The notes under the pieces: model-generated
Seen by the model: the letters and a program-made list of their open reading frames with translations, nothing else
Databases searched by the model: none
Told to the model about the DNA's origin: nothing
Source: Dendrolimus kikuchii
Lineage: Eukaryota; Arthropoda; Insecta; Lepidoptera; Lasiocampidae
Assembly (NCBI GenBank): GCA_019925095.2
Contig: CM034410.1
Location: forward strand, 14,286,436-14,350,435
Length of the DNA stretch: 64,000 nt
Direction: 5' to 3'
Shown: positions 46,581 through 57,499 of the stretch, in pieces
Position numbering within the stretch: position 1 is the stretch's first letter
How the letters are laid out: the number at the start of each line of letters is the position of its first letter
Translations under genes and position numbers: made by a program

Positions 46581-46684
46581 CAAATTATCGTTATGAAACT
46601 ATTTTACTACTTCAATTTTTATCAAACCAGGATACAAAAATATCTACTACATCTTTAGAAAAGAGATAAATAATTTTGTTTTAT

Positions 46685-46897
46685 TTTTATATATAAAAAT
46701 GAATGTTTGTCTGTAAGTCTTTTATAGAATCGTAAACTATACATGTGTGATCATGTGATGATCTTTAGCAAAGTTGTTGTGCATGAGCCAAAGAAGGTTT
46801 CTGAGATGGTTTACAATTGGACCCGGTAGGTAGCGCTGCTGTTGACATATCAATTGAAGCTTTTCCGGGCAGGACGACGTCTGCCGGGACAGCTAGT
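46685..46897 (+). mobile_element. Helitron-like non-autonomous element
   Basis: Starts TATATATAAAAATGAATGTT; ends with the hairpin CCGGGCAGGACGACGTCTGC..CGGG followed by ACAGCTAGT, where CTAG is 46893-46896. Best-preserved copy of the family also seen at 2.6-3.1 and 23.6 kb. Confidence 0.65.
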
Positions 46898-47294
46898 TAT
46901 TTTTATAAATACTACTTGTAAGCGTCATCGAAACTTCGCATAATAAATCAATAAACACATATCGTAACCACAGACACAATAGAAAGAACAACTATTCAAT
47001 CATTTGATAGCTACACATTTGGATATATAACCAAGATGACATAAAGAATGGGCCCAACCTGGCCCGGTGACCTCCAAGCTCCCTATCTAGTCACCCCAAG
47101 CCTCGCGATTGGAGTCTATATCATCTAAACTACACATTTAAACACATTTATAAAATCACGCAAAGACATTTCCATAAATAAATATTTAACTTACTCAGTT
47201 TACCGAAAAAGCGCAGCGCCTGGCGAATGGCAGAACAACTGTATCTGCCTGGCCTTACGCACCGCTTAAATACTATAAATTACTTAAAAGTACC
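46898..47294. other. No feature recognised
   Basis: Nothing recognised. Confidence 0.35.
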
Positions 47295-47620
47295 GTCAAT
47301 TATCCGTGCAGGAACGGAGAAAGAATACAATTTCCTGCGGCCCGGCGGCCTGTCGTAAGAGGCGACTAAATAACCCACAGCCAGGTGGTAGAGTATTTGC
47401 TCGACTGGATGGCGACCACCCCTGGTCTAGAGTATGCCGCCATAACAATCTTGTGTTGTGTTCCGGCATTAGTGACCAGGTTCCAGTCTCCTTTAAGAGA
47501 GCAGCAGCGCATTTGTAGTACCTTTGGTGTTGCAAATGTCCATAGGCGATGGTAACCGCTTTCCACTAAGTGGGGCGTCTGCCTGTCTGCTGAACTCCTG
47601 CAATAAAAAAAAAATAAAAA
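47295..47620 (+). repeat. SINE-X, reference copy
   Basis: The most complete copy: head TTATCCGTGCAGGAACGGAG, a GC-rich GCCCGGCGGCCTGTCGTAAG segment, body with GGTGGTAGAGTATTTGCTCG and GTTGTGTTCCGGCATTAGTG, then the tail GTTGCAAATGTCCATAGGCG..CTGAACTCCTGCAAT and an A-rich end. No clear A and B boxes were found in the head. Other copies (strand): 3148 (+), 6830 (+), 17015 (-), 22739 (+), 23005 (-), 34838 (+), 54290 (-), 56345 (+), 58755 (-), 59645 (-), 60465 (-), 63345 (+). Confidence 0.9.
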
Positions 47621-47984
47621 AAAATAATTAAATGTTCGCAATCTAAAATGTCCAGCACCTGGTTAATACCAGTTCCAAATGCCACCAAAACATTTAGTAA
47701 ACATGACTGTATCGTATCCACTAACTAATCCTTTATTCACTGTAACAGATCAATAAACATCCGCCTTCAAATAGCTATTGTTTCGTGATACCTAATATTA
47801 TTATAATCTCTTGAATTATGACATAATTATACCAGTAACAACTAAAACTGTAGCTTCATAATATCTCCTATAAACATATATTAGCTGCCATAACTTTAGG
47901 TTGCCAACATACTTTATCTTATATTCACAATAAAATAATAATGCATCTTAAAAACAACCGCGTCTATGGAATGCCCGCTCTCGC

Positions 47985-48640
47985 TCGAAAAACCCTCAAG
48001 GATCTTGGCGTTGCTACAAACCTAGCACCGCAGATTTGAGCTAGAGGCCGTCGTAGGGCTGACCGATTCGCTGGGTAGTTTCCAGGCCATGCACAGCGAC
48101 GATCATTGGGAGGGAGCGCCCAATTTCTGCGAGGTGGTAACTTCTCAAAAGGAGGCCGCTGAACGAGAAAGGGAGACAGGCGTGCATGCTACTCGCGGGT
48201 ACCTACGTCAGTCGGGTATCTGGTGACGCAAATATGCGCAAAATCTCCTTCTCGTGATTCCGCTACAGAGGTCCTCCAGCATCTGGAGATGCGGTGGAAC
48301 TAAACCCCTGTTGACGACGTGGGTTTGCTGTGCTTCTCAAGGCACTCTCAGGCCTCGATGCGCAGGATCAGCGTGGGCGTAACTACGTTTTAAGTCTCAC
48401 GCTCTTCCTAACCACAAGCGCGGGCACATGGGATGCAGGAAGGTTTAGTGGAGTAGTAGCATATTGGGAATTTTATCAGCTGAGTCTCCACACATGCCGG
48501 CGGACGATTTTGTTATTTTACTTTCCTGTCGTGTGGTCTAACTCTCGCCGCTTTGGTCTAAACCCCCATAAAGGGCCCGGTAATGTACGAAATGTAATCT
48601 TTAACTGTAACTTTGCTTTAACAAGTAAAAAGCGTTAATA
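47985..48640 (+). pseudogene. R1-like LINE C-terminus and 3' end
   Basis: A frame from about 48054 to a TGA near 48226 reads LTDSLGSFQAMHSDDHWEG, then FCEVVTSQKEAAERERETG, which matches the extreme C-terminus of R1-clade ORF2 proteins (FCE..V..QKEAAERERE). The following 400 bases are the GC-rich 3' untranslated part. 5'-truncated; the rest of the protein is absent. Confidence 0.65.
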
Positions 48641-49593
48641 GGTTTATTATAAGTCGCGGTAGGTTAGTAGCTAAGGCACTTAGGATTCATTCTAATGTCG
48701 TGGTTTGGAATCCTGATCGGGACCCGTGCACCGCTTTGGCAGTTTATCTGTCCTAATGTGATAGATATAACAATAACAAAGTACTGACCTGACGATGAAG
48801 GAATATGTTGTAAGGAAACTTCCTCATCCGGATCGCCTAGGTGCTAAAGTTACCAATGTCTTGGATAAACCTGGGCAGCCTTCTGGGCACCTCACTCATA
48901 GAAGACAGTGACCTACGCTCAGTATTCTACCTATAATCTTAAGGGATTGTCAACGCGGCAGTCCAGTATTAGGTACTGAACGCGTATCCAAAATGACGGT
49001 GGTAGGATTGCCGGTATGGATAAGAAGGGGGGACCAACCTGCGTGCCTCTTGGCTGCAATAACTATGCGTGCTGATCACCAAGTCGTGAGCCTTGCAGCA
49101 AATTATCTAAATTATCGCCTTCTTGCGGCCTTCGATTATTATTTGTACACACGCGGCGTGGTATGACTGCACTTAAAAGCAAGTTGTGGCGGAAAAGATG
49201 TGCGGTTTGTCGTGCGAGGGTAGACAGCAGACTGACTCGTAAAGACGAGCAGTATTAAAACAGCGGTAAGTACGACAAGGATAGTCGTATGGAACGGAAG
49301 ATGGCGGCTGGGAAAAGTTGATTGGATAACGCGGTTAGGAAAGCGGGTAGCTGTGGAAATAATTTCATAGGACAGGATTTAAATTAAGCGGCGCGAACAA
49401 GGATAATGGGTAGAACACAATATAAATAAGTTAAGTATATGTAGAGCGAGTGAAATATTAGTTTTAAAATGGGTTGTATACTCTGATTTTTAATTACTTA
49501 TTCATTCACTTGCCCTACCTGTTGCCGAGCTTATACAAAATTTTAACCGGTAGTAAGGCAAATCAACGTTCGGTAAGATATAGGAACCGGGCA
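48641..49593. other. Unassigned mixed-composition sequence
   Basis: No gene recognised. The stretch 48780-49080 is GC-richer than its surroundings and includes AAGGAAACTTCCTCATCCGG, suggestive of another LINE end, but I cannot place it. Confidence 0.35.
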
Positions 49594-49740
49594 TAAAATG
49601 ACAGCTGCGATCGACCTTTTTTATATTGCAAGCTTCAAGCAACTCACCACTGGTGAGTTAATCCTATAGAATTTCTGTAGGATTCAACTGGCACAACTCA
49701 CTTATGAATAAGAAAAAGGTTGGTCGCAGCTGTCATTTTA
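49594..49740. repeat. 147-bp imperfect snap-back hairpin
   Basis: Outer arms TAAAATGACAGCTGCGATCG.. (49594-49620) and its complement ..GGTCGCAGCTGTCATTTTA (49713-49740); the inner part also pairs (AATCCTATAGAAT with ATTTCTGTAGGATT). It contains TTATGAATAAG like the MITE ends at 18.5 and 28.2 kb. Confidence 0.7.
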
Positions 49741-50189
49741 GTCCAGGTAATTAAAATCTAGAGTATAGCTCATTTTTATCTCTCATTCGCGAGCTAACCG
49801 AGTCTAGTTGTAATCAACATTACAAGTTGACAGGACCTGCGCATAGTCACAGAGCTAACTTCTGTCGAGGCGAGTTGTGTACGTTTCTTATCTTTCGTTG
49901 TATTCTTTATTAATACTAATATGCATACGAATCACATCAGCATCAACTCGTAGATGGCATAACGCAATTCATTCGACGTATCTGACCGATATTACCATCT
50001 ATTCAGCTATTCACGTGTCGTGTTTCTATGATTTATGAATTAATACCATTGTTTGCTTGTGTTTGCATTATGATTGATGGCATTAGTCATGTACGATCTG
50101 AGAGTATGTGCGGGGTAAGCGCGTGTAAGTGTGTTAGACTTGTCTCGTTCAGCAATTTATGCGGAGGAATTCCTCCACATTGGCTTGGC

Positions 50190-50560
50190 TCAGCTTCGCA
50201 GTGTGTCTTGCATGCCGAAACCAGAACCACACAGGCATCCTAGACAAGTGGCATTAGCGCAAATGTACATACATAATATCACGCCTGTTTCCCATGGGGG
50301 TAGGCAGAGACCGAATCTCCACTTGTGACTATCCTGACAAAAAACTTTCGCTTCATCTACTTTCATTAACCTCTTCATACATGCACGTTTATTTGAGATG
50401 CTTTTTACCAGACCTCTCTTTAACACTTCTAATATTTGATCATGGTGTGTTCGTCTTGGTCTACCGGCAGCAATTCTACCATTCACAATACTGTCATACA
50501 CCTGTTTTGTGATTCTACTTTTATCCATTCTCCCTACATGTCCAAACCACCTTAACATTC
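50190..50560 (-). pseudogene. RTE-B C-terminal coding fragment
   Basis: Encodes MLRWFGHVGRMDKSRITKQV, GRPRRTHHDQILEVLKRG, NKRACMKRLMKVDEAKVFCQ, and ends with the TACATACATA-flanked tail CACGCCTGTTTCCCATGGGG. Related to RTE-A but with a distinct 3' end. 5'-truncated. Confidence 0.85.
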
Positions 50561-50561
50561 C

Positions 50562-51075
50562 TTATTCGACTTCAACTCTTGTTGAGCGATCACTTCGACG
50601 CCCAGGGTCCGCTTTCCTACTCTTTCTTCTCCACTTCGCGCGATCTTCGGCATCCCTTGTATTGAGACCATTGGTACGCATGTCATCCCTCACAACGTCA
50701 AGCCAGCATTTCTTGGGCCTACCCCTTCGACCGGGACCTGGCGGAGGCGGCATGGCTAGACATTTGTTCCCCACGTAACTAGCCGGTTTCCGTAAAACGT
50801 GGCCGTACCAGCGTAAGCGACTCTCCTGCAGTTTGTCTGCTATGTCACGGACGTGAAGGCTGCCGCGGATGCGGGAGTTCCGGACGCGATCCTTTCGCGT
50901 GACTCCACACATCCACCGAAGCATATTCATTTCCGTGACACGCAGCTCCTGCTTGTGTCGCTCAAGAACAGGCCACGCTTCACTGCCATATAAAAGAACA
51001 GGTCTAATAATGGATTTGTAGACCTGTCCTTTTAACTTAACCGGCATTTTGGGGTGGTTTCTTGCCAAATATGGG
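50562..51075 (-). pseudogene. BovB-like RTE, C-terminal coding fragment
   Basis: 168 open codons: KLKGQVYKSIIRPVLLYGSE, VTEMNMLRWMCGVTRKDRVR, LQESRLRWYGHVLRK, GRRGRPKKCWLDVVRDDMRT. This is the region after the reverse transcriptase in BovB/RTE elements. RTE-B adjoins its 3' side and an RTE-D fragment its 5' side, so three RTE pieces lie in a row. Confidence 0.88.
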
Positions 51076-51190
51076 CTTGAAACTCGAGCAGGTCAGTCTC
51101 CACTCAATTATCCCAAATAAGCGTTACGCCTCGATCCTCTCCCCTCCGTTCTACGTGATCGACTCAGCGGAGGCGGTGAGATTTTATTTC
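51076..51190 (-). pseudogene. RTE-D 3'-end fragment
   Basis: Minus-strand match to 46325-46500: CTCACCGCCTCCG, GGGAGAGGATCGAGGCG, GAGTGGAGACTGACCTGC. Non-coding now. Confidence 0.65.
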
Positions 51191-51223
51191 TCCTATTTTA
51201 ATTCAAACTCCATTTTAGCTGTT

Positions 51224-51490
51224 TTGAGCGTGAAATTTATTTATTTAACGTTTGTTTCGACGTTGATAACGCAAGACAAAGATGGCAAGTGTTAATGAGT
51301 AATATTAAAGCTATTATTTAATCTACTCCTAACTTATTCATTTTAATTATTTCAGTTTTGTTTATGATTGTTATTTACTCTATGGGAGCCTAATTTAATT
51401 GACCACCGCTTCGCTACTTGTTGTGGCTTGAAGAGAAGAAAGCGCTAGAAACTCTTCTGCAACATGTCTAGCGCTAAAATTTAATATTAA
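51224..51490 (-). repeat. Dispersed repeat (CCACCGCTTCG family), copy 2
   Basis: Inverted partner of 16445-16740: CGTTGATAACGCAAGACAAAG, TTGACCACCGCTTCGC, TTGTGGCTTGAAGAGAAG, GCAACATGTCTAGCGC. Confidence 0.6.
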
Positions 51491-52479
51491 AAGAGGTGGG
51501 AGTAAAATAAAGAGGAAATTGTTGGGTTGTGTTCTGGTGCACGCAGAAAGAGCTCACAGTGTCCCGAGGTCTGAGAGTTGTTTTTTGCTAGGTTTGGGTC
51601 TTAGTTTTGATGATCGAATCGTTTCCGATTCTCCTACTATATTCGGCATTGTCATTTTGCATCCATAAATTTCATATCACTTGGGCAGATCAACAGCGCA
51701 GATCCTACGCTATGTTATTCGACAGTGTTGTCCATCCCTTTTGTAAATATTATTTATTCAAACCCCGTCCAACGATACAGCAGTCGTTCATGCGTGACAT
51801 TTGATCGACTACCCGGAAGTCTTGAACAAACACAGTTGTAATATCGGCAAGGGGTGGTGTACACGAGTGTATTTTGTATACACAAACAAATCGGAAGGGT
51901 ATGGAAGAGTCCACGCCCTTCCATGGGTTTGTATTTTCGAATAATATTTACGCGAGCCAACACTTAGGAATTAACTACAGTTAACTGTCAAAGACCTTTT
52001 TAGCTCAGATATTTTGGCTAAATGCATTTTGTTTTTTTTTTTTAAATGAAACTTTAAACTTCTTTAGAATTTTGTGATTTGAAACTCGATGAAACGAAAA
52101 AAGCGACACTAAAAGGAGATAAACCTTATTTAATTCGAAATAAAACGCATTTCTCTTTATCCGTTAGTATTAATTTTCACTTTAAATAAAACTTAAGGGA
52201 TTTGAATGAATTTTAGCTCTTTCTGTATATACTTAAGGCAGGTATTCTCTTATACGTAGATCAAAGGAAATTATGCGTAACAGTGCATTGAATTTTGAAC
52301 TTTATGTTAGTGATTTAAAGTGTAATTTAGATTGAATTATTACGAATAAGGGTCAAAATAGCTAAGAATAAAGACGTCGATAATATAATAGAAATGCGAA
52401 AATTCTTCCAATATATATATAGGTTAGTGAAACGAAAAATTGGCCGTCGCGTATAGACGGACAAAAGAAGTGCACGGCA
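51491..52479. other. No feature recognised
   Basis: AT-rich; the open frames at 51607-51804 and 52362-52568 have no family resemblance. Confidence 0.35.
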
Positions 52480-52710
52480 ACAGTATGGGTGGTAGAGTTG
52501 GTGCTGGTAGATTGCGACGAGCTTACAACGATCAAATCATAGTTGCCTTTAAGTAGGGTCAGGTACACCTCTAATAAACGTGTACGTATGAAGAGATTAA
52601 TTAATGTAGATAAAGCAAAAGATGTATGTCAAGATCTTAGCAAGAGGAGATCCATCGTCTCTGCCTACCCCATGGGAAATAGGCGTCATAATACGTATGT
52701 ATATGGATAG
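52480..52710 (+). pseudogene. RTE-B C-terminal remnant
   Basis: With frameshifts and a stop it reads RRAYNDQI, KRVRMKRLINVDKAKDVCQD, SIVSAYPMGNRRHNTYV, then an ATACGTATGTATATGG tail. Confidence 0.7.
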
Positions 52711-53065
52711 ACAGTTACGTACGATATACTTGAAATAAATTTATAGAAACTTCAAATTATTTTGAGCTATTCCCTTCACGACAGTCGTTAATGTATACTG
52801 TCCACATATGTACATTATACATTTAAATGTACTAATTATTTATGTATGCATATATATGCAATGTTAAATAAGCGATTGTTATTTGGAGGCGTGGTTATCG
52901 CCCAATCGGATTGTTAGCAAAAATCGTTTTATCACGATTCAGCTAACCGACCTTTCAGAAGACTGGATCGGTGTCAAATAATTTTGAGACCTGAGTGGAT
53001 GAAGGTTTTACATCATATTTGTACGTTCGTACAAACCGTACCAGATCTTGAAAGCAAGACTTTGA

Positions 53066-53781
53066 AACCGGTAAAAAAGTCGAACCGGTTACAACGTAAG
53101 TACATAGAAACTTTTTTTTATAGCTGGAGTACAGCAGACAGGCTGACGGCCCACCTGATGGAAAGCTGTTACTGTCGCCTATAGACGTTTGCAACATCAG
53201 AGAAGTTACCAATGCGCTGCCGTCCTCGAAAGAAATTTTTTGACACCCCTTTTGAAAAACTTCAAATCGTAGCGGTGTGGTAAAACCTCAGCTGGGAGCT
53301 CATTCCAAATCTCCACGGTATGCAAAACAAACTTAATAAAGAACCGTTGCGTACATGCGCGAAGCGGCTGGAGGAAGTTGGGATGAACTCCCAACCGATG
53401 GCGAGCGGTGCGATGGTAGAAAGAGGACGAAGGCACCATTTTAAACGGTTCTTCGGAGCACTCCCCGTTATACAGTTGGCAGAATACGCAGAGAGATTCA
53501 GTCTTTCTTTTCTGTTTTGTTTTAATTTTAATCCAACCAAACGGTTATTGTTTCGTTGAATAAACCGGTTTCGAACGTATTCGAAAGGTTTTTTGCTACA
53601 CACCTTCAAAGCGCAGTCATGTCAGTTTTCAGTAACACACAAACGCATGTTGAGAGAGATAGAATGAGAAAGTAATTCCCGCGGGATAAACCGGATAATT
53701 CAGGTTTATATTTAACAATGTTTTTATGGTTTCAACTCTGAATTAAATAGTTGACTAAAACCGGTTAATTGTAAACCGGTT
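53066..53781. promoter_or_regulatory. Cluster of AACCGGTT (Grainyhead-type) sites
   Basis: Perfect AACCGGTT palindromes at 53083-53090, 53563-53570, 53759-53766 and 53774-53781, with near matches AACCGGTA at 53066-53073 and AACCGGAT at 53689-53696. AACCGGTT is the known binding motif of the epithelial factor Grainyhead. A LINE fragment (53110-53540) sits inside the cluster. Function is inference; four exact 8-mers in 700 bases is well above chance in AT-rich DNA. Confidence 0.45.
53110..53540 (-). pseudogene. CR1-like LINE: C-terminus and complete 3' end
   Basis: On the minus strand: CQLYNGECSEEPFKMVPSSS, FYHRTARHRLGVHPNFLQPL, EIWNELPAEVLPHRYDLKFF, KRGVKKFLSRTAAHW and a stop. It is the conserved C-terminal tail of a CR1-like LINE reverse transcriptase protein (HRTARH, WNELP, FKRGV). 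The 3' untranslated part is very short, about 85 bases: ATGTTGCAAACGTCTATAGG..CAGGTGGGCCGTCAGC..CTGTACTCCAGCTAT and an A run. This tail is the same as the SINE-X tail. The coding end is intact; the fragment is 5'-truncated. Confidence 0.88.
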
Positions 53782-53842
53782 TCAAGCATTGCTTGAAACG
53801 ACACTATCTGAGCGCGATAAGCACTCTTTTTTTGTGGGAGTT

Positions 53843-53853
53843 TTTGGCGGGAA
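53843..53853 (+). promoter_or_regulatory. E2F-like site
   Basis: TTTGGCGGGAA matches the E2F consensus, 60 bases right of the AACCGGTT cluster. Single site, no gene attached, so weak. Confidence 0.3.
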
Positions 53854-54289
53854 CTGAAAGGAGATGTTGTACTGTGCAGTTTTATTCTCTAAAAATGTGT
53901 AAAATTACTCTATAATGAACAATAGTTGTAGGATATTGATAGTTTTTGAGTAGTAATTATGTGTTTTGTGAGAAATGTGAACTGTGAAGTCAAATGTGGC
54001 CTTTTGAGTTGTCACAAGAACTCCGTTGAATGGCACTATAATAGCTGATGATAACCTACAGTTCAGCTGTGCTACACATAGGTTTCAGAAAATGAAGAAA
54101 CTACATTGAATCTAAGATCTGACTTAAAGGCCTAGCTGCCAAGCCATAAAATCCAAAAAAAATATAAAAAATCTTTTTTTGTGCAATAAGTCTTATCTAT
54201 CTATTTATTTTAGCAATACTAAGCGCCAATACTGCGCCACCCTTAATGTTTACTTTTTTCGCAATTTACTATTACCAATAGTGTCAGCG

Positions 54290-54555
54290 AAACTGTGATG
54301 GAAAGTGGTTACCGTCGCCTATGGACATTAGTAATACCAATGGCGCTGTCGGCCTTGAAGGAGAAACTGGAACCTGGCCACTAATGCCGGCACAAAACTC
54401 AAAGTTGTTATAGCGGCATATTCTAGACCAGGGGCGGTAGCCACCCAGTCGGTCAAATGCCCTACCACCTGGCTGTGGGTTGTTTTGTCGCCTCTTACGA
54501 CATGCCACCCCAATGCAGGAATAAGTGTTCTTTTTCCGTTCCTGAACGAAGAAAA
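54290..54555 (-). repeat. SINE-X copy, diverged
   Basis: Complement of the body from GATGGAAAGTGGTTACCGTC to TCTTTTTCCGTTCCTGAACG. The A tail end is missing. Confidence 0.75.
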
Positions 54556-55002
54556 CACCTCGTTCGTGTTGCTATGACCGTGTTTGTTAAGGTGCTCTTT
54601 CTTACACGGGTAATTTTTGAGCAATAATTGCTTGGCAACAGTAATGGATCAACCTGAAGCAATTGCAATAAAATACTAGTCATACAATAATTGTTTTGGG
54701 GAATATTGCTTCTAATTGCTCCATATATTCCACATTTCTCAACGTCGCCAAATGAGTTGCCGAATATCCAATGGGTTTGGAAATTTTTAGGCAATTTTCA
54801 TCTCGTTTGTACATATAACTAGAACTAAGTCTCGTTATCGCGACAGAAACAGGCCGGCGGCGGAGTTGCCAAATTTTTTATATTGCTTCATATTGTATGG
54901 TATTGTGTGGCCGTATCTCAGCAACAACTTGCTACATATTGCCATAGCCCTAAATTGCATATCAGCGACACAAAAAAGACGTCGTTTCCGTGAGATACAC
55001 CC
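54556..55002. other. No feature recognised
   Basis: No gene seen. Confidence 0.35.
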
Positions 55003-55106
55003 GTTTAGAGACCTGCAGCACATTGATGTTACAAGTCTCCATAGGCGAAGGTAACCGCTTTGCATCGGGTGGGCCTTCTGCTGAACTCGTGCAATAAAAA
55101 TAAAGA
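55003..55106 (+). mobile_element. LINE/SINE-X tail fragment
   Basis: GACCTGCAGCACATTGATGT, AGTCTCCATAGGCGAAGGTA, tail GAACTCGTGCAATAAAAATA. Too short to say whether LINE or SINE-X. Confidence 0.65.
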
Positions 55107-55751
55107 GATAGACCAATATAGCGGAAATGTTGCCGCAGCCGTTGCAGTGCACTAATAAAGGCGTCGTCGTCACGGAAAGACGAAGTTTCGCTGGCAGATG
55201 ATAGTAAAAAATATACCAATAGCCTTGAATCAAAATTACCTCTAAATGTTACCAGATTAATAATGTTCGGTCGTTAGTAAACTAATAACGTTTATTGCTC
55301 AATCGTGGAAAAAGAAGATAAAATACGATGCACGCAAATAAGAATGTATACAATAAAAAGGCAGTTAGATTAATCTTATTATGAATAAATTTGAATATTT
55401 TAACTGTTTTAAGTATTTGTCTATTACTTTTGAGGAGCTACCTAAATGCTATCTCACTCGCACTGTGCTACATAAGTTCTAACAAATATGTATATTATTT
55501 ACTAGTATTCGCCGCGGTTACGCCGCATGAAAAACCCTAGGTAGTAAGCTCTATGTTACGACTCAGATCCCGACAAACACAAAACCAACCTGCATATCTG
55601 AAACAAAGCACTTTTATTACCCGCCGGCATTTGAACTAATAACATTGGAATTCTTTTGTGGCCGTCTTTTTTTGTTCACTTATTGGCATATGGCCTATTG
55701 TTGTATTGTGAGCATTAGCCAGGTGTTACGGATTTAAAGTACAAAATGATT
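55107..55751. other. Mostly unassigned; possible Helitron-like end at 55503
   Basis: ACTAGTATTCGCCGCGGTTA at about 55502 resembles the complement of a CTAGT terminus but the rest cannot be followed. Otherwise nothing seen. Confidence 0.3.
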
Positions 55752-56010
55752 TTAGGAAATTCGGTCCACGCGGCCGGGCGGACATACTGCATCTGTGCAG
55801 TACATATAAAGCAAAGGCCCGATTGAGGGACGAGTCAGTCGAGCGATAACCACGAGCGAAGCAAGACTTGTCTACCACAATCGGGAATCTTTTAGTGACG
55901 GACTTTGCGCGTCTTATGGAATTACGACCTTCTGCATTACGTTTGGACTTGTTGTGTTCGGTTATATTTGTACCTGTGTTATACGTGTTTGTATAGTTCT
56001 AATAAACCTT
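55752..56010 (+). repeat. Solo-LTR-like element, copy 2
   Basis: Aligns by eye with 57730-58022 from TAGGAAATT to GTATAGTTCTAATAAAC, where similarity stops just after the AATAAA signal. The family's last 50 bases are absent. Contains the diagnostic AGTGACGGACTTTGCGCG. Confidence 0.65.
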
Positions 56011-56344
56011 CAATATTTACGTTTCTTGTTGAATTCACTACAATTACAAAGAAACTAAATCAATGTAGTGTAGACAACTGCACAGCAAAACAGAGAAAAA
56101 TCTTAGCCAACCTGATTTGAAGTACCCGAATCGTAATGAATGACATGTGGGCAACCTGACAACGTATTTGTTATTGAATTACAGCGATGGTTGTCTACAG
56201 CGCAATTGCAGCGCCACCTGTTTTGCTAATCCATCTTTTTCAAGTAAACGACGTATTTTATCGGGATAACTGGCTACTGGGCCAAATTCGATGCGATTTT
56301 CGCTGATCTATAGCAAATTCTTAGACCTAAACTCTGCATTGTGT

Positions 56345-56515
56345 TCCAAACAAAATTGAGTTGTGTTCCAGCATTAGTGGCCAGGTTCCAGTGCCCCTTA
56401 AGAGAGCAGCAGCGCATTTGTAGCACCTTTGGTGTTGCAAATGTCCATAGGGCGATGGTAACCACTTTCCATCAAGTGGGCCGTCTGCCTGTCTGCTGAA
56501 CTTATACAATAAAAA
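56345..56515 (+). repeat. SINE-X copy, 5'-truncated
   Basis: From GTTGTGTTCCAGCATTAGTG to TTATACAATAAAAATAAAAA. Confidence 0.8.
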
Positions 56516-56519
56516 TAAA

Positions 56520-56792
56520 AAGCGGAAGCTCGACCTACTCCGCATCCCCCGGCAGGCGGGGACGCCAAAGACCACATCCATTGCCGGGAGGAAGCATGTG
56601 TCTCAATCATGTGAGCAAGTGTCTCATCCCACGAGACGAGAGATGAGCGCGCGCGGAACACGTCGCGCGACGACGGCATCCAACCTTTCCTATCCCATCT
56701 TTGCCATTGGTGTTGCAAACGCCTATAGCCGACGGTAACCACATTCCATAGGCTGGGCTCTCTGTCTGTTTGTCAGCTTCGCAATGAAAGAT
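56520..56792 (+). mobile_element. LINE 3'-end fragment with tail
   Basis: GC-rich 3' sequence (GCGCGCGGAACACGTCGCGC) followed by CTATCCCATCTTTGCCA and the tail GTTGCAAACGCCTATAGCCG. It is a relative of the CR1-like 3' ends, directly after the preceding SINE-X copy. Confidence 0.55.
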
Positions 56793-57124
56793 GTACATAA
56801 ATAACAAATAAATTGCAAGTCTATAGGTACTTCAGTTCCAGTGATCATTTCGAGCCCAACTCCGTATTGCATACGGACGTCCTCTCCCACTGATAAGCGG
56901 TTCCCCCCCAGCTTTGGCGTTGCGTTATCAATGTGTAATTTATGATACCGTAATTCCGGCGAGGGTTGCCTTATGCGTTACTAGAAAGTGCTGTCACAAT
57001 GCCCCAATTTTACCTTAATCTTTTCGTACTTAAATGGGAAAAAATTTTTTTCTTAAATATTGTTTTATTTTAGTAAGTGTTTCTTAAGTTGAATAAAACA
57101 TTTGAATACTAATGAATAAGTTTA

Positions 57125-57325
57125 AGCCTGGTTAGCGTCGCGTCCTAGACTCCAAAGGGCGCGGGTTCGAATCCTGGCCGGAAAAATAACGATGAAACTT
57201 GCACATTGAGATAAATCTGCTTTGTATAAGCATGGCGGGGTGTAATGTGCGTTCCTCGATATAAAATGGGAACTCGGAGCCCAGCGGTGGGATGTTTGTG
57301 GGCTATGTGGCTATTATTATTATAA
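57125..57325 (+). repeat. tRNA-derived SINE (family 2)
   Basis: A box-like TGGTTAGCGTCGCG, B box GGGTTCGAATCC at about 57162, a 120-base body (GGGAACTCGGAGCCCAGCGG) and an ATTATTATTAT tail. Single copy here. Confidence 0.75.
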
Positions 57326-57342
57326 GGTTATAATGTTCTCCT

Positions 57343-57462
57343 TCAAGGCCGGCAGCACCTGGCAGCACCGCTGGTGTTGCTAATGTCCATAGGCGATGGT
57401 AACCACTTTCTAATACAGTTGGGCCGTCAGCCTGTCTGCTGTGTTTTAGCAATAAAAAAAAT
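57343..57462 (+). mobile_element. LINE tail fragment
   Basis: CTTCAAGGCCGGCAGCACC, GGTGTTGCTAATGTCCATAG, tail TGTTTTAGCAATAAAAAAAA. Confidence 0.65.
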
Positions 57463-57499
57463 GTTATGGCGCATAGCTCATTCCTGAAAAAATATCTAT

